This document shows positions 10,896-22,026 of a DNA stretch of 45,360 bases, in pieces. The notes beneath the pieces are model-generated. The model was not told the DNA's origin. It did not search any database and saw only the letters and a list, made by a program, of their open reading frames with translations. The position numbers and the translations under genes are program-made. The DNA is from Actinomycetes bacterium (lineage in GTDB: Bacteria > Actinomycetota > Actinomycetes > JAJZTN01): positions 1-45,360 of the forward strand of contig JAJZTN010000003.1 of assembly GCA_021848885.1 (NCBI GenBank), in the 5' to 3' direction. The first letter of the stretch is position 1, and each line of letters begins with the position of its first letter.

Positions 10896-11100
10896 CTGTC
10901 CTCCTCGGCCCGCTGGTGCCCTCGGGCCCCGGGCATGGCACCTGCGCGGGGGCGGGCGCCTCCACGGTGAGCTGCGCACCGAAGGCGTGCCTGCGGTGCG
11001 CCACCGAGTCTGACAAATCGTGGCCCCGCCCGCGACCGAGGCCGGCCAGCAGTCGCGGCCGGCGGTGGCCTGACCTGCCGGCGTAGTGGAGCGTCGATCA

Positions 11101-11128
11101 TTGACCGTGGTGCGTCATGGAGTAGAGT
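11101..11128 (+). promoter_or_regulatory. Candidate sigma-A-type promoter of mraZ/dcw: TTGACC-N16-TAGAGT
   Basis: -35 TTGACC at 11101-11106 and -10 TAGAGT at 11123-11128, 16-bp spacer, about 55 bp upstream of the mraZ GTG. Confidence 0.6.
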
Positions 11129-11162
11129 GGAGCGCAATGGAGGCTTGGGGAGCACAAGGGAT
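11108..11162 (+). promoter_or_regulatory. MraZ-box array: TGGTG, TGGAG, TGGAG, TGGAG, GGGAG, GGGAT at 10-bp intervals
   Basis: Pentamers begin at 11108, 11118, 11128, 11138, 11148 and 11158, with exact 5-nt spacers. MraZ is known to bind direct repeats of a TGGGN-type box with 5-nt spacers upstream of mraZ. Confidence 0.7.
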
Positions 11163-11183
11163 CAAGGGCGGGGAGGTGGGGAC

Positions 11184-11621
11184 GTGCCGCTGTTCGTCGG
11201 CACCCACGAGCCGCGCCTCGACGAGAAGGGCCGGATCTTCCTGCCGGCCAGGTTCCGCGACGGGCTCGCCCAGGGCCTGGTCATGACAAGGGGCCAGGAG
11301 CACTGCATCACCGTGTTCCCGAAGGAGGAGTTCCTCCGGATCACCGAGCAGATGCGGACCCTGCCGATGTCCAACCGACGCTCGCGCGACTACGTGCGGG
11401 TGCTCCTCTCCGGCGCCCACGACGACATCCCCGACCGGCAGGGTCGGGTCACCATTCCCACCGCGCTGCGCGACTACGCCGGGCTGTCCCGGGACTGCAC
11501 CGTCATCGGCGCCGGCCCGCGGGTGGAGATATGGGACAGCGCCACCTGGGCCCGCTACCTGTCCGAGACCGAGCAGGACTTCTCCGACCTGTCCGAGGAG
11601 GTGCTGCCGGGCCTCATCTAG
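11184..11621 (+). CDS. mraZ: Transcriptional regulator MraZ
   Basis: [49 protein letters not shown] start after GGGGAGGTGGGG. Confidence 0.95.
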   Translation: MPLFVGTHEPRLDEKGRIFLPARFRDGLAQGLVMTRGQEHCITVFPKEEFLRITEQMRTLPMSNRRSRDYVRVLLSGAHDDIPDRQGRVTIPTALRDYAGLSRDCTVIGAGPRVEIWDSATWARYLSETEQDFSDLSEEVLPGLI

Positions 11622-11852
11622 GCCAGCCGTGCACCGAGGTCTCCACCCGCTGTCGTCTTCTGGCTCCCCTTCCCCGGTGCCAGAGGGCCCTTCCCTCCCC
11701 AAGCGGTTGGAGACCTGGGCGCACGGACCGGGCCCAGCCCCCGACCACCGCCAAACAGCCGGGCCGCCGTGCGCGCCCGCCGAGACCGCACACCAGTTCC
11801 TGCTTCTTCCTGTTTCGCAGGCGCCGCCGCGACCGGTGCCGGGAGGGTCGAG

Positions 11853-12827
11853 ATGTCCGCGACGGGTCGCCAGGCTCGAGCCGGGGAGCACGTCCCCGTC
11901 ATGCTCGAACGATGCCTGGCCCTGCTGGCACCGGCCCTGGCCGCCCCGGCGCCCGTCGTCGTCGACGCCACCGTGGGGCTCGGAGGGCACAGCGAGGCGC
12001 TGCTGGCCCGCCACAGCGAGCTGCGCCTGGTGGGGCTGGACCGTGACCCAGAGGCGCTGCGCTCCTGCGGTGCGCGCCTGGCGTCGTACGCATCCCGGGT
12101 CAGCCTGGTGCACGCCGTGTACGACGAGCTGCCCGCGGTGCTCGCCGAGCTCGGGCTGGCCCGGGTGCACGGTGTGCTCTTCGACCTCGGCGTCTCCTCC
12201 ATGCAGCTGGACAACGCCGAGCGCGGCTTCACCTACAGCGCCGACGCCCCGCTGGACATGCGGATGGACCAGGGCGGCGGGCCGAGTGCCGCCGAGGTTG
12301 TCAACACCTACCCGGCGGGGGAGCTGGCCCGGGTGCTGCGTGAGTACGGCGAGGAGCGCTTCGCCGCCCGCATCGCCGCGCGGATCGTCAAGGAGCGGAC
12401 CCACGAGCCGTTCACCGGCACGGCCCGGCTGGCCGAGCTGGTGCGCGAGGCCATCCCCGCCGCGGCCCGCCGCAGCGGTGGGCATCCGGCCAAGCGCACC
12501 TTCCAGGCCCTGCGGATCGAGGTCAACGGCGAGCTGCGCGCGCTGCGAGAGGCGTTGCCGGCGGCGCTGGCCGCGCTGGGTGTCGGGGGGCGGGTGGTGG
12601 TGCTCAGCTACCACTCGCTGGAGGACCGCATCGTCAAGCAGACCCTGGCCGCGGGGGCCAGCTCCAGCGCTCCTCCGGACCTGCCCGTGCTGCCCGAGCA
12701 GTCCCGCCCCTGGCTGCGGCTGCTCACCCGGGGCGCCGAGCGGCCCAGCGCGGCCGAGCTCGCCGACAACCCCAGGGCCGCCTCGGCCCGGCTGCGCGCC
12801 GCCGAGCGGGTCCGGGAGGCGGCGTGA
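11853..12827 (+). CDS. rsmH: 16S rRNA (cytosine(1402)-N4)-methyltransferase
   Basis: [77 protein letters not shown] with GGGAGG upstream. Confidence 0.95.
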   Translation: MSATGRQARAGEHVPVMLERCLALLAPALAAPAPVVVDATVGLGGHSEALLARHSELRLVGLDRDPEALRSCGARLASYASRVSLVHAVYDELPAVLAELGLARVHGVLFDLGVSSMQLDNAERGFTYSADAPLDMRMDQGGGPSAAEVVNTYPAGELARVLREYGEERFAARIAARIVKERTHEPFTGTARLAELVREAIPAAARRSGGHPAKRTFQALRIEVNGELRALREALPAALAALGVGGRVVVLSYHSLEDRIVKQTLAAGASSSAPPDLPVLPEQSRPWLRLLTRGAERPSAAELADNPRAASARLRAAERVREAA

Positions 12828-13462
12828 GTGCGCTGCCCACGGCCACCCGTCTGGCCCCGGCCTGCCCGGGAGCCCGCAGCATGCCCCACCCGGGGCCGAA
12901 CCGCACCGAGCTGCGGCTGGTGCCCGCACCCAGGCGGCGCCGGGCCGCTCGTGCGCCGTTCGTCGTCATGGTGCTGGGCCTGCTGGCCGGTGGACTGGTC
13001 GGGCTGCTGCTGCTCAACACCGTCCTGGCCCAGGGCGCCTTCACGGTCAGTGACCTCAAGAAGCGCGTCTCGGCGCTGACCGACCAGGAGCAGGCGCTGC
13101 TGCAGGTGGTCGCCGCGGAGCAGGCTCCGCAGAAGCTGGCCACTCGGGCCCTCGCGCTGGGCATGGTGCCCAGCACGAACCCGGCCTTCATCCGGCTCTC
13201 CGACGGTGCGGTGCTGGGGGTCCCGGCGCCGGGGCGGGCACCGAAGGTGCTGCCGGGTCCGTTGTCCCTGCCCCCGGCACCAGCCCCGACGGCCACCCCC
13301 AGCGGAACACCCCGGCCGGGCGCAAGCGGGACGGCCACCGCGACCCGGCCGGCCAGCAGGCCCTCGCCCAGCGGCTCACCCAAACCCACGCCCCAGCCCA
13401 CGGCCGGGACCGCGCCGAAGCCCACCGTGAGCCCGACACCGTCACCGCGGAGCAGCCGATGA
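12824..13462 (+). CDS. ftsL: FtsL-like septum formation protein with long Pro/Ser/Thr-rich C-terminal tail
   Basis: Position between rsmH and ftsI; single TM ([24 protein letters not shown]) followed by a short coiled coil; overlapping stop/start on both sides. Confidence 0.75.
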   Translation: MSALPTATRLAPACPGARSMPHPGPNRTELRLVPAPRRRRAARAPFVVMVLGLLAGGLVGLLLLNTVLAQGAFTVSDLKKRVSALTDQEQALLQVVAAEQAPQKLATRALALGMVPSTNPAFIRLSDGAVLGVPAPGRAPKVLPGPLSLPPAPAPTATPSGTPRPGASGTATATRPASRPSPSGSPKPTPQPTAGTAPKPTVSPTPSPRSSR

Positions 13463-15282
13463 CCCAGCCGCGTCCGGGTGGCCCGCGGCGGCGCCCCGCG
13501 GCGACGCCGCGCGGGCGTGGCGCACCATCCCGGCCCCGCACGCCGCGCCGCAGTCCCCGGCCGCGCCCCGTGGGGCTGCGGCTGGCCGACAGCGGCCGAC
13601 GGACCCGGGCGGCCCTGCTGGTCTTCGCCTTCATCCTGTCGTTGTTCGCCGGGCGCCTGGTGCAGCTGCAGGGCATCGACGCGGCCGCCTACGCCGCCGA
13701 TGCGACCCAGCTGACCACCGTCGCCCTGCAGGCCACCCGTGGCACGATCCGCGACGACAAGGGTTACCCGCTGGCCACCTCGGTGCAGGCGGTCAACATC
13801 ACCACCGACCAGACCCTGGTGACGAACCCGTCCGCGGAGGCCGCCCAGCTCGCCCCGCTGGTCGGTGTGGACGCGGCGACCCTCACCCGACGGCTGAGCG
13901 GCACCGCCCGCTTCGCCTATGTCGCCAAGCTGGTCACCCCGGCCACCTGGAAGAAGGTCGAGGCGCTGAACCTGGCGGGCATCTTCGCCGAGAAGACCTC
14001 CAAGCGGGTCTACCCGGCCGGGCCGCTGGCGGCCAACGTCATCGGGTTCGTGGGAGCCGACGGTTCGGGTCTCGGCGGGCTGGAGTACCAGCTGCAGAAC
14101 GAGCTGGCCGGTCGCAACGGCTCGGCCACCTTCGACTCGGCGGGGGGGCTGGCTATCCCCGGTGCCGGCGGCTCGACCACCCCGCCGCTGCCGGGTGCGG
14201 ACGTGTGGCTGACCATCGACCGGGACGTGCAGTGGGAGGCGCAGCAGGCCATAACCGCCGCCGTGCACTCCAGCCGTGCGCTCAGCGGCACCGTCGTGGT
14301 GATGTCCCCCGGGACCGGGCAGATCCTGGCGCTGGCCACCGCTCCGACGTTCGACCCCAACAACCCGGGGGCCGCCCCCGCCGCGGACCGGGGCAACCGG
14401 GCGCTGACCGAGGCCTACGAGCCGGGCAGCACTGGCAAGGTGATCACCGCCTCGGCGCTGCTGTCGAACAACCTCATCACCCCGCAGACCCGGTTGACCG
14501 TGCCGAACCGGATCTCGCGGGGCGGGCAGTCCTTCAAGGACTACTTCAACCACGGTGATCTCAAGCTGACCTACGCCGGCACCATCGCGCTCTCGTCCAA
14601 CATCGGCACGATCGAGGCCGCCGACCGGCTCGGTGGCATGACCCGCCTCTACCCCTACCTGCGCGCGTTCGGGCTGGGCCGCCCGCTCGGGCTGGACTTC
14701 CCGGGCGCGAACCCCGGCATCGTCCCGCCGCCGTCGCAGTGGTCGGCGACCACCGGGTACACCATGACCTTCGGGCAGGGCTATTCGGTCAACGCCGTAC
14801 AGATGGCCTCGGTCTACGCCACCATCGCCAATGGCGGGGTCCGGGTCAGCCCGAGCCTGGTGAAGCAGACGGTCACCCCCGACGGTGTGGTGCACCCCGC
14901 CGCGACCCCGGCCCGGACCCGGGTGATCAGCCCCAGCGTGGCCGCCGAGATCACCGAGATGCTCGAGGGCGTGGTCGGCCCCGGTGGCACCGGGCCGGAG
15001 GCTCGCATCGCCGGCTACCGGGTGGCCGGCAAGACCGGCACCGCCAACCGGTACGACGCCTCCTGCGGCTGCTACCGCGGCTACACGATGTCCTTCATCG
15101 GGTTCGCCCCGGCCGACAACCCTCAGGTCGTCGTCGCGGTCACCCTGCAGAACCCCGACGGTGGTGGCGGCGGCTCGCTGGCCGGTCCGGTCTTCCGCCA
15201 GGTGATGCAGTTCACGCTGCAGACCGAGCAGGTCCCGCCCACGGGCGCGGCGGCTCCGCGCGTGCAGATCTTCTGGAAGTGA
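13459..15282 (+). CDS. ftsI: Peptidoglycan transpeptidase (class B PBP)
   Basis: SxxK in EPGSTGKVITA, SxN in LSSNIGTIEAA, KTGT in VAGKTGTANRY; N-terminal TM anchor. Confidence 0.93.
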   Translation: MTQPRPGGPRRRPAATPRGRGAPSRPRTPRRSPRPRPVGLRLADSGRRTRAALLVFAFILSLFAGRLVQLQGIDAAAYAADATQLTTVALQATRGTIRDDKGYPLATSVQAVNITTDQTLVTNPSAEAAQLAPLVGVDAATLTRRLSGTARFAYVAKLVTPATWKKVEALNLAGIFAEKTSKRVYPAGPLAANVIGFVGADGSGLGGLEYQLQNELAGRNGSATFDSAGGLAIPGAGGSTTPPLPGADVWLTIDRDVQWEAQQAITAAVHSSRALSGTVVVMSPGTGQILALATAPTFDPNNPGAAPAADRGNRALTEAYEPGSTGKVITASALLSNNLITPQTRLTVPNRISRGGQSFKDYFNHGDLKLTYAGTIALSSNIGTIEAADRLGGMTRLYPYLRAFGLGRPLGLDFPGANPGIVPPPSQWSATTGYTMTFGQGYSVNAVQMASVYATIANGGVRVSPSLVKQTVTPDGVVHPAATPARTRVISPSVAAEITEMLEGVVGPGGTGPEARIAGYRVAGKTGTANRYDASCGCYRGYTMSFIGFAPADNPQVVVAVTLQNPDGGGGGSLAGPVFRQVMQFTLQTEQVPPTGAAAPRVQIFWK

Positions 15283-15298
15283 CCGGTAGCCTCTCGCC

Positions 15299-16846
15299 GT
15301 GCTCAGCCCCCCCGTCGACCTGCGCCCCCAGGCGGTGTCCGGCTGTGGGCTCGCCAGCGTGGCGACGCTGCTCGGGGTGGCGGTGCCGGGCGGGGCCGAG
15401 CGGGTGTGGCTGAGCGGGGTCACCCACGACTCCCACTCGGTGCGTCCCGGGGATCTCTACGTGGCGCTGCCGGGCAGCGCCACCCACGGCGCGCACCATG
15501 TCGGGGCGGCGGCGAGCGCCGGGGCCGTGGCCGTGCTGACCGACCCCAGCGGGGGGCAGGAGGCATCCGCCAGCGGCCTGCCAGTCCTCGTCGTGCCCGA
15601 CCCGAGGGCCCGGCTGGGTGCGGTGGCCGCCCAGGTCTACGGCCAGCCGGCCACCGGGCTGCGGCTGCTCGGGGTGACCGGAACCAACGGCAAGACCACC
15701 ACGGCGCACCTGGTCGAAGCCGGCCTCACCGCCGCCGGGGAGCGAGCCGGGCTGGTGGGCACGGTGGAGATCCGGGTGGCCGGGCAGGCGGTCCCCAGCC
15801 GGCGCACCACACCGGAGGCGACCGACCTGCAGGGACTGCTCGCGCTGATGCGTGAGCGCGGGGTGAGCACGGTGGCCATGGAGGTCTCCAGCCACGCCCT
15901 GGTGCTCGGCCGGGTCGACGGGATCGTCTACGACGTGGCCGTCTTCACCAACCTCGGGCACGACCACCTGGACTTCCACGGCAGCATCGCGGACTACTTC
16001 GCCGCCAAGGCTGAGCTGTTCACCCCGCAACGTGCCCGCGCAGGGGTGGTCTGGCTCGACGAGTCCGGCTGGGGTCAGCGGCTGGCCGCGCAGGCCCGCG
16101 ACTCCGGGCTGGCCGTGACCACCGTCGCGGCCTCGCCGGGGGCGGACCTGCTGGTGGGCCCGCCCCGCCCGACCGGGCGGGCCGGGCAGTCGGGGCGGCT
16201 GACCGGGATGCTCGCCGGCAAGCCCATCGACCTCGAGTTCTCAGTCGACCTGCCCGGCAGCCACAACCTGGCCGACGCCGCCCTGGCCCTGGTCGGTCTG
16301 GCGCTTCTCGGCGTGGACCCGTGCCGGGCGACCGCCGGGGTGGGGGCCTGTCACGTGCCGGGGCGGATGGAGCCGGTCTGGGCCGGGCAGGACTTCCTCG
16401 CGGTGGTGGACTACGCCCACACCCCCGACGCGGTCAGCTGCACGCTGGCCACGTTGCGGGAGCGCACCGATCGCCGGCTGCTGGTCGTGCTGGGATGCGG
16501 TGGGGACCGGGATCAGGGCAAGCGCGCCGACATGGGCCGGATCGCGGCGGAGCTGGCCGACCTGGTCGTGATCACCGACGACAACCCCCGCTCCGAGCCC
16601 GCCGGGGGCATCCGGGAGCAGCTGCTGGCCGGGGCCCGTTCGGTGCCGGCGGCTCGGCGTGCCCAGGTGCAGGAGGTGGCCGACCGGAGGGCGGCCATCG
16701 AGTGGGCGGTGCGCTCGGCCGGTGCCGGTGACGTGCTCGCCGTGCTCGGCAAGGGCCACGAGACCGGGCAGGAGATCGCCGGGGTGCTGCACCCCTTCGA
16801 CGACCGCACCGAGCTGCGCGCGGCCATCCTCGGGGCCCCGGCGTGA
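15299..16846 (+). CDS. murE: UDP-N-acetylmuramyl-tripeptide synthetase
   Basis: GVTGTNGKTTTAHLVEAGL, MEVSSHALVLGRVDG, VVDYAHTPDAV, DNPRSEPAGGI (the DNPR motif is usual for the mDAP-adding enzyme). Confidence 0.93.
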   Translation: MLSPPVDLRPQAVSGCGLASVATLLGVAVPGGAERVWLSGVTHDSHSVRPGDLYVALPGSATHGAHHVGAAASAGAVAVLTDPSGGQEASASGLPVLVVPDPRARLGAVAAQVYGQPATGLRLLGVTGTNGKTTTAHLVEAGLTAAGERAGLVGTVEIRVAGQAVPSRRTTPEATDLQGLLALMRERGVSTVAMEVSSHALVLGRVDGIVYDVAVFTNLGHDHLDFHGSIADYFAAKAELFTPQRARAGVVWLDESGWGQRLAAQARDSGLAVTTVAASPGADLLVGPPRPTGRAGQSGRLTGMLAGKPIDLEFSVDLPGSHNLADAALALVGLALLGVDPCRATAGVGACHVPGRMEPVWAGQDFLAVVDYAHTPDAVSCTLATLRERTDRRLLVVLGCGGDRDQGKRADMGRIAAELADLVVITDDNPRSEPAGGIREQLLAGARSVPAARRAQVQEVADRRAAIEWAVRSAGAGDVLAVLGKGHETGQEIAGVLHPFDDRTELRAAILGAPA

Positions 16847-18225
16847 TCAACCTGACCTTGGGCGAGCTGGCCCAGGCCAGCGGGGCGCTGCTGCGCGGTG
16901 ACCCGAGTGTTCTGGTCACCGGGGTCAGCACCGACTCGCGAACCTGCACCGGTGGCGAGCTGTTCGTGGCCCTGCCGGGTGAGCGCACCGACGGACACCT
17001 GCATGTCGCCGACGCCCGCGACCGCGGTGCGGTCGCGGTGCTCGGCGCCCGTGAGGTCGCAGGGCCCGCCCTGCTCAGCCCCGACCCGTTGGCCGCGCTG
17101 GGCCGGATAGCGCGCGCCGTGCTGGACCGGCTAGCCAACGTTGCGGTCACCGCCGTCACCGGCTCCTCTGGCAAGACCGGCACCAAGGACCTCATCGGCG
17201 GGCTGCTGGCCCGGCTGGGCCCCACCGTGGCGCCCGCGGGTTCGATGAACAACGAGATAGGTCTGCCGCTGACCGTGCTGCGCTGCGACACCTCGACCCG
17301 CCACCTGGTCCTGGAGATGGGCGCCCGCGGGGTGGGGCACATCCGCTACCTGTGCGGCATCGCGCCCCCGCAGACCGCGGTGGTGCTCAATGTCGGGTCG
17401 GCGCACCTGGGAGAGTTCGGCAGTCGTGCGGCGATCGCGGCAGCCAAGGCCGAGCTGGTCGAGGGCCTGGCCGCCACGGCGGTCGCCGTGCTCAACGCCG
17501 ACGACCCGCTGGTGCGCGCGATGGCCCAGCGCACCGCCGCCCGGGTCGTGCTGGTCGGGGAGAGCGCCGACGCGGCGGTGCGGGCCGAGGACGTGCGGCT
17601 GGACACCTCCGGTCGGGCCAGCTTCGACCTGCTCACCCCGTCAGGCTCGGCCGAGGTCAGGCTGCGCTTGGTCGGTGAGCACCACGTGGCCAACAGCCTG
17701 GCCGCGGCCGCGGTGGCCTGTGAGCAGGGGATGGGCGTTGACGCGGTGGCCGAGGCGCTCTCGCGGGCCGAGCCGGTCAGCCGGTGGCGGATGGAGGTGC
17801 GTGAGCGCGCCGACGGGCTGGTCGTGGTCAACGACGCCTACAACGCCAACCCTGAGTCGATGCGCGCCGCGCTGAGCACCCTCGCGGCGATGGCGGGCGG
17901 GCGGCGTACCTGGGCGGTGCTCGGCGAGATGCGCGAGCTGGGGGAGGCCTCCATCTCCGAGCATGACGCGATCGGTCGGCTGGCGGTGCGGCTGGGGGTG
18001 GACCGTCTCGTCGCCGTCGGCGAGTCGGCTCGCCCGATCCAGCAGGGTGCCAGTCTCGAGGGCGCTGGACCGGGTGGGGCGCAATGGGTGCCCGACGTGG
18101 CCGAGGCGCTGCGACTGCTGGGTGCCGAGGCCGAGGCGCACGACATCGTGCTGGTCAAGGCGTCCCGGGCCCTCGGCCTGGAGCGGGTGGCGGCGGGGCT
18201 GCTGGGTGAGGACGTCGCCACATGA
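16843..18225 (+). CDS. murF: UDP-N-acetylmuramoyl-tripeptide-D-alanyl-D-alanine ligase
   Basis: [57 protein letters not shown]. Confidence 0.94.
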   Translation: MINLTLGELAQASGALLRGDPSVLVTGVSTDSRTCTGGELFVALPGERTDGHLHVADARDRGAVAVLGAREVAGPALLSPDPLAALGRIARAVLDRLANVAVTAVTGSSGKTGTKDLIGGLLARLGPTVAPAGSMNNEIGLPLTVLRCDTSTRHLVLEMGARGVGHIRYLCGIAPPQTAVVLNVGSAHLGEFGSRAAIAAAKAELVEGLAATAVAVLNADDPLVRAMAQRTAARVVLVGESADAAVRAEDVRLDTSGRASFDLLTPSGSAEVRLRLVGEHHVANSLAAAAVACEQGMGVDAVAEALSRAEPVSRWRMEVRERADGLVVVNDAYNANPESMRAALSTLAAMAGGRRTWAVLGEMRELGEASISEHDAIGRLAVRLGVDRLVAVGESARPIQQGASLEGAGPGGAQWVPDVAEALRLLGAEAEAHDIVLVKASRALGLERVAAGLLGEDVAT

Positions 18226-19298
18226 GGATCGTGCTGTTCGCCGCGGTGGCTGGGCTGCTGGCCTCCCTCTTCGGCACCCCGGTGGCCATCCGGGTGCTGA
18301 TCCGGCGAGGCTACGGCCAGCTCATCCGCGACGACGGGCCGACCAGCCACCACACCAAGCGCGGCACCCCGACGATGGGCGGCACCGTCATCATCGCCGC
18401 GGTGCTGTTCGCCTACGCCGTGGCGCACGCCATCGCCGGGCGCGGCCCGACCGCCTCCGGCGTGCTCGTGCTGTTCCTGATGACCGGCCTGGGACTTGTC
18501 GGCTTCCTCGACGACTTCATCAAGGTGTCCAAGCAGCGCAGCCTAGGGCTGCGGGCGCGAGCGAAGCTGGCGGGCCAGTCCATCGTCGCGGTGACCTTCG
18601 CGGTGCTGGCGCTGCGCTTCCCGGACGAGCAGGGGTTGACCCCGGCATCGACGTACATCTCCTTCGTCCGTGACACGAGCCTGGACCTGGCCGCCTGGGG
18701 ACGAGGCTTCGGGGTGGCCGCCTTCGTCGTGTGGGCGTATGTGATGATCGCGGCCACCTCCAACGGAGTGAACCTCACCGACGGTCTGGACGGGCTGGCC
18801 ACGGGCGCCTCGGTGATGGTCTTCGGCGCCTACGTCATCGTCGGGGTCTGGGAGTTCGGCAACAGCTGCGCGAACAACCCGATCCCCAAGTGCTACATGG
18901 TGCGCGACCCGCTGGATCTCGCGGTGGTGGCGGCGGCCCTCATGGGTGCCTGCTTCGGCTTCCTGTGGTGGAACGCCTCCCCGGCCAAGATCTTCATGGG
19001 GGACACCGGGTCGCTGGCGCTGGGCGGGAGCGTGGCCGGGCTCGCGGTGGTCTCCCGCACCGAGATCCTGCTGCTGCTGCTGGGCGGACTCTTCGTGCTC
19101 ATCGCGGCCTCGGTCATCCTGCAGGTCGGCTTCTTCAAGATGACCGGCCGGCGTGTGCTGCGGATGGCCCCCCTGCAGCACCACTTCGAGCTCAAGGGGT
19201 GGGGCGAGGTCACCATCGTGATCCGCTTCTGGATCATCGCCGGACTCTTCGTCGCCGCGGGGATCTCGATGTTCTACGCCGAATGGGTCGTCGGCTGA
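18222..19298 (+). CDS. mraY: Phospho-N-acetylmuramoyl-pentapeptide transferase
   Basis: [59 protein letters not shown]. Confidence 0.96.
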   Translation: MRIVLFAAVAGLLASLFGTPVAIRVLIRRGYGQLIRDDGPTSHHTKRGTPTMGGTVIIAAVLFAYAVAHAIAGRGPTASGVLVLFLMTGLGLVGFLDDFIKVSKQRSLGLRARAKLAGQSIVAVTFAVLALRFPDEQGLTPASTYISFVRDTSLDLAAWGRGFGVAAFVVWAYVMIAATSNGVNLTDGLDGLATGASVMVFGAYVIVGVWEFGNSCANNPIPKCYMVRDPLDLAVVAAALMGACFGFLWWNASPAKIFMGDTGSLALGGSVAGLAVVSRTEILLLLLGGLFVLIAASVILQVGFFKMTGRRVLRMAPLQHHFELKGWGEVTIVIRFWIIAGLFVAAGISMFYAEWVVG

Positions 19299-20749
19299 TG
19301 GCCCCGTCGGTGGGAACGGGCCCGGACCTGCCCGGGCCTGGCGCCCGGGTCCTGGTGGCCGGGCTGGGGGTGTCCGGGCAGGCGGTCGCGCGGGCGTTGC
19401 TCGAGCTGGGCGCCCAGGTCCTGGGCGTGGAGGAGTCCGCCGGCCCGGCCGCTGCCGCCGCGGCCGACGCGCTGCGCCCGCTGGGGCTCGACGTGCGGGT
19501 CGGCCCGGCCTCGACGGACCTGCTGGCCGCCGTCGACCTGGTGGTCACCTCGCCAGGCTGGCGACCGGAGCACCCGCTGCTGCGCGCGGCCGCGGACGCC
19601 GGCGTGCCGGTGTGGGGTGAGGTCGAGCTGGCGTGGCGGATGCGCCCGCCAGGCCAGGCCTGGCTGGCCGTGACCGGAACGAACGGCAAGACGACCACCA
19701 CCCGGATGCTGGCCCGGATGCTGAGCGCCTCGGGAGCGCGCGCGGGCGCGGCCGGAAACGTCGGCACCCCCCTGGTCGAGGTGGTGCGTGCCGAGCCGGC
19801 GTTGCAGGTGCTGGCGGTGGAGCTGTCCAGCTTCCAGCTGCACTGGTCGGCCACCTTGGCCGTGCACTCGGCGGCGGTGCTCAACCTCGCCCCGGACCAC
19901 CTGGACTGGCACGGCTGCCTGCCGGCCTACCAGGAGGCGAAGGGCCGCATCTTCCGAGGTGTCCAGGTCGCCTGCGTCTACAACGTCGCGGACCCGGCCA
20001 CCGAGGAGCTGGCCCGGTCGGCCGAGGTCGCCGAGGGGGCCAGGCTGATCGGTTTCGGTCTCGGGGTGCCCCGCCCCGGGCAGCTGGGCATCATCGAGGA
20101 CCTGCTGGTGGACCGTGCCTTCCCGCCGGGCGCCGACGGTGTGGGAAGCGGCGCCACCGAGCTGGCCGCGGTGGCCGACATCGACCCGCCGTCCCCGCAC
20201 AACGTCGCCAACGCGCTGGCGGCCGCGGCCTTGGCCCGTGCCTTCGGGGTGCCGGCCGGGGCGGTGCGCGACGGGCTGCGCGGTTTCGTGCCCGACCCGC
20301 ACCGCCTCGCCCGCCTCGCCCGGGTCGAGGGGGTCGACTTCGTCGACGACTCCAAGGCCACCAACCCCCATGCCGCGGCCGCCTCGCTTGGTGCCTTCGC
20401 CTCGGTGGTGTGGGTGGCCGGTGGGTTGGCCAAGGGGGCCGACTTCGACGACCTCGTGCGGCAGGGTGCCTCTCGGCTGCGCGGGGTCGTCCTGCTCGGC
20501 CGGGACCGCGGGCTGATTCGCGACGCGCTGGCGCGACACGCCCCAGACGTCCCCGTCGTCGACATCGCCGGCACCGACACTGGGGTCATGGACGAGGTGG
20601 TGCGCGCGGCCGCCGGGCTGGCCCGGCCGGGGGACACCGTGCTGCTCGCACCGGCCTGCGCGTCGATGGACCTGTTCAGCAACTATGCCGCCCGCGGCGA
20701 CGCCTTCGCCGAGGCGGTCACCCGGCTGGCGCGGGGGGCCGGCCGGTGA
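19298..20749 (+). CDS. murD: UDP-N-acetylmuramoylalanine-D-glutamate ligase
   Basis: AVTGTNGKTTTTRMLARML, ELSSFQLHWSATL, NLAPDHLDWHG, DDSKATNPHAAAASL; TGATG coupling with mraY. Confidence 0.95.
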   Translation: MAPSVGTGPDLPGPGARVLVAGLGVSGQAVARALLELGAQVLGVEESAGPAAAAAADALRPLGLDVRVGPASTDLLAAVDLVVTSPGWRPEHPLLRAAADAGVPVWGEVELAWRMRPPGQAWLAVTGTNGKTTTTRMLARMLSASGARAGAAGNVGTPLVEVVRAEPALQVLAVELSSFQLHWSATLAVHSAAVLNLAPDHLDWHGCLPAYQEAKGRIFRGVQVACVYNVADPATEELARSAEVAEGARLIGFGLGVPRPGQLGIIEDLLVDRAFPPGADGVGSGATELAAVADIDPPSPHNVANALAAAALARAFGVPAGAVRDGLRGFVPDPHRLARLARVEGVDFVDDSKATNPHAAAASLGAFASVVWVAGGLAKGADFDDLVRQGASRLRGVVLLGRDRGLIRDALARHAPDVPVVDIAGTDTGVMDEVVRAAAGLARPGDTVLLAPACASMDLFSNYAARGDAFAEAVTRLARGAGR

Positions 20750-22023
20750 GCTCGACTGCTGCCGAGGGTGCCAAGCCCGCGCTCGGGGGTTCCACGACCC
20801 GCCGGGGCAGTGCCGGCCGCTCCGGTGGCGCTGGCGCCCGGAGCGGTCTGGCGCTGCTCGAGCACCCGCTGACCTCCTACTACCTCATCGTCGGCGCGAG
20901 CGGGCTGCTGCTCACCCTGGGTCTGGTGATGGTGCTGTCGGCCTCCAGCGTCGAGTCCTACGTGCAGAGCGGGTCGTCCTTCACGATCTTCCAGAAGCAG
21001 GCGCTGTGGGTGTCCTTGGGACTGCCGTTGATGGTGGTGGCATCCCGCCTGCCGGTGCGCGCGTTCCGGCTCTTCGCGTGGCCGCTGCTGGTCGGATCCG
21101 TTGGCCTGCTGGCTCTGGTCCCGCTCGTCGGTGTGACGGTCAACGGCAACCGCAACTGGATCCCGCTGCCCGCCGGCGTCGCGCTGCAGCCCTCCGAGAT
21201 CGCCAAGCTCGGTCTCGTGGTGTGGAGCGCGGACCTGCTGGCCCGCAAGCACCGGACGCTGGGGCAGTGGAAGCACCTGCTCGTCCCGCTGGTGCCCGTC
21301 GCCATGCTGGTCATCGGCTTGGTGCTGGCCGGTGACGACCTGGGCACGGCCATGATCCTCATGGCCATCGTCGCGGCGCTGCTGTTCCTGGTCGGCACCC
21401 CGGCGCGGCTTTTCGTCGCCTCGACGGCATTGGCGGCGGTGGCGGTCGCGGCCTTGGTCCTGACCAGCCCCAACCGGATCCAGCGGATCTCCAACTGGCT
21501 CAGCCCCGGGCAGGACTACCTCGGCACCGGCTGGCAGGTCACCCATGGCAAGTACGCCCTGGCAACCGGGGGTTGGTGGGGGCTGGGCCTGGGGGCCAGC
21601 CGGCAGAAGTGGGGTGCGCTGCCGGAGGCGCACACCGACTTCATCTTTGCCATCATCGGGGAGGAGCTCGGCCTGGTGGGCACGATCACGGTGCTGCTGC
21701 TGTTCGCGGCACTGGCCTATGGCGGCTTCCGGGTGGCGTTGCGTTCCAGCGACCTGTTCGTGCGGCTGGCCGCTGGCGGGGTCACCGCCTGGGTGCTCAT
21801 CCAGCTGGTGATCAACGTCGGGGCTGTGCTCGGGCTGCTGCCGATCGTCGGCGTGCCGCTGCCGCTGGTCTCCTACGGTGGGTCCTCGCTGGTCACCATG
21901 ATGGTCTCGCTGGGCATGCTGCTGGCCCTGGCCCGCGCCGAACCCTCCGCCGCGGCGGCGCTGCGCGCCCGGGCGCCCCTGCGTGAGCGGCTGCGGAGGT
22001 TGCGGCGCGAGGGCGGTCGGTAA
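20746..22023 (+). CDS. ftsW: SEDS peptidoglycan polymerase FtsW
   Basis: Multi-TM; GNRNWIPLPAGVALQPSEIAKLGLVVW, EAHTDFIFAIIGEELGLVGT, PLPLVSYGGSSLV. Confidence 0.94.
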   Translation: MSSTAAEGAKPALGGSTTRRGSAGRSGGAGARSGLALLEHPLTSYYLIVGASGLLLTLGLVMVLSASSVESYVQSGSSFTIFQKQALWVSLGLPLMVVASRLPVRAFRLFAWPLLVGSVGLLALVPLVGVTVNGNRNWIPLPAGVALQPSEIAKLGLVVWSADLLARKHRTLGQWKHLLVPLVPVAMLVIGLVLAGDDLGTAMILMAIVAALLFLVGTPARLFVASTALAAVAVAALVLTSPNRIQRISNWLSPGQDYLGTGWQVTHGKYALATGGWWGLGLGASRQKWGALPEAHTDFIFAIIGEELGLVGTITVLLLFAALAYGGFRVALRSSDLFVRLAAGGVTAWVLIQLVINVGAVLGLLPIVGVPLPLVSYGGSSLVTMMVSLGMLLALARAEPSAAAALRARAPLRERLRRLRREGGR

Positions 22024-22026
22024 CCG

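Noticed and set aside
11041-11075. GCCGGCC-agcagtcgc-GGCCGGC inverted repeat upstream of mraZ
   Set aside because: Arms are short, GC-only and nearly self-palindromic; expected by chance in this composition, so not listed as a regulatory element.
12724-15423. 899-aa minus-strand ORF antisense to ftsL/ftsI
   Set aside because: Antisense shadow of well-supported rsmH/ftsL/ftsI; no motifs and biased composition.
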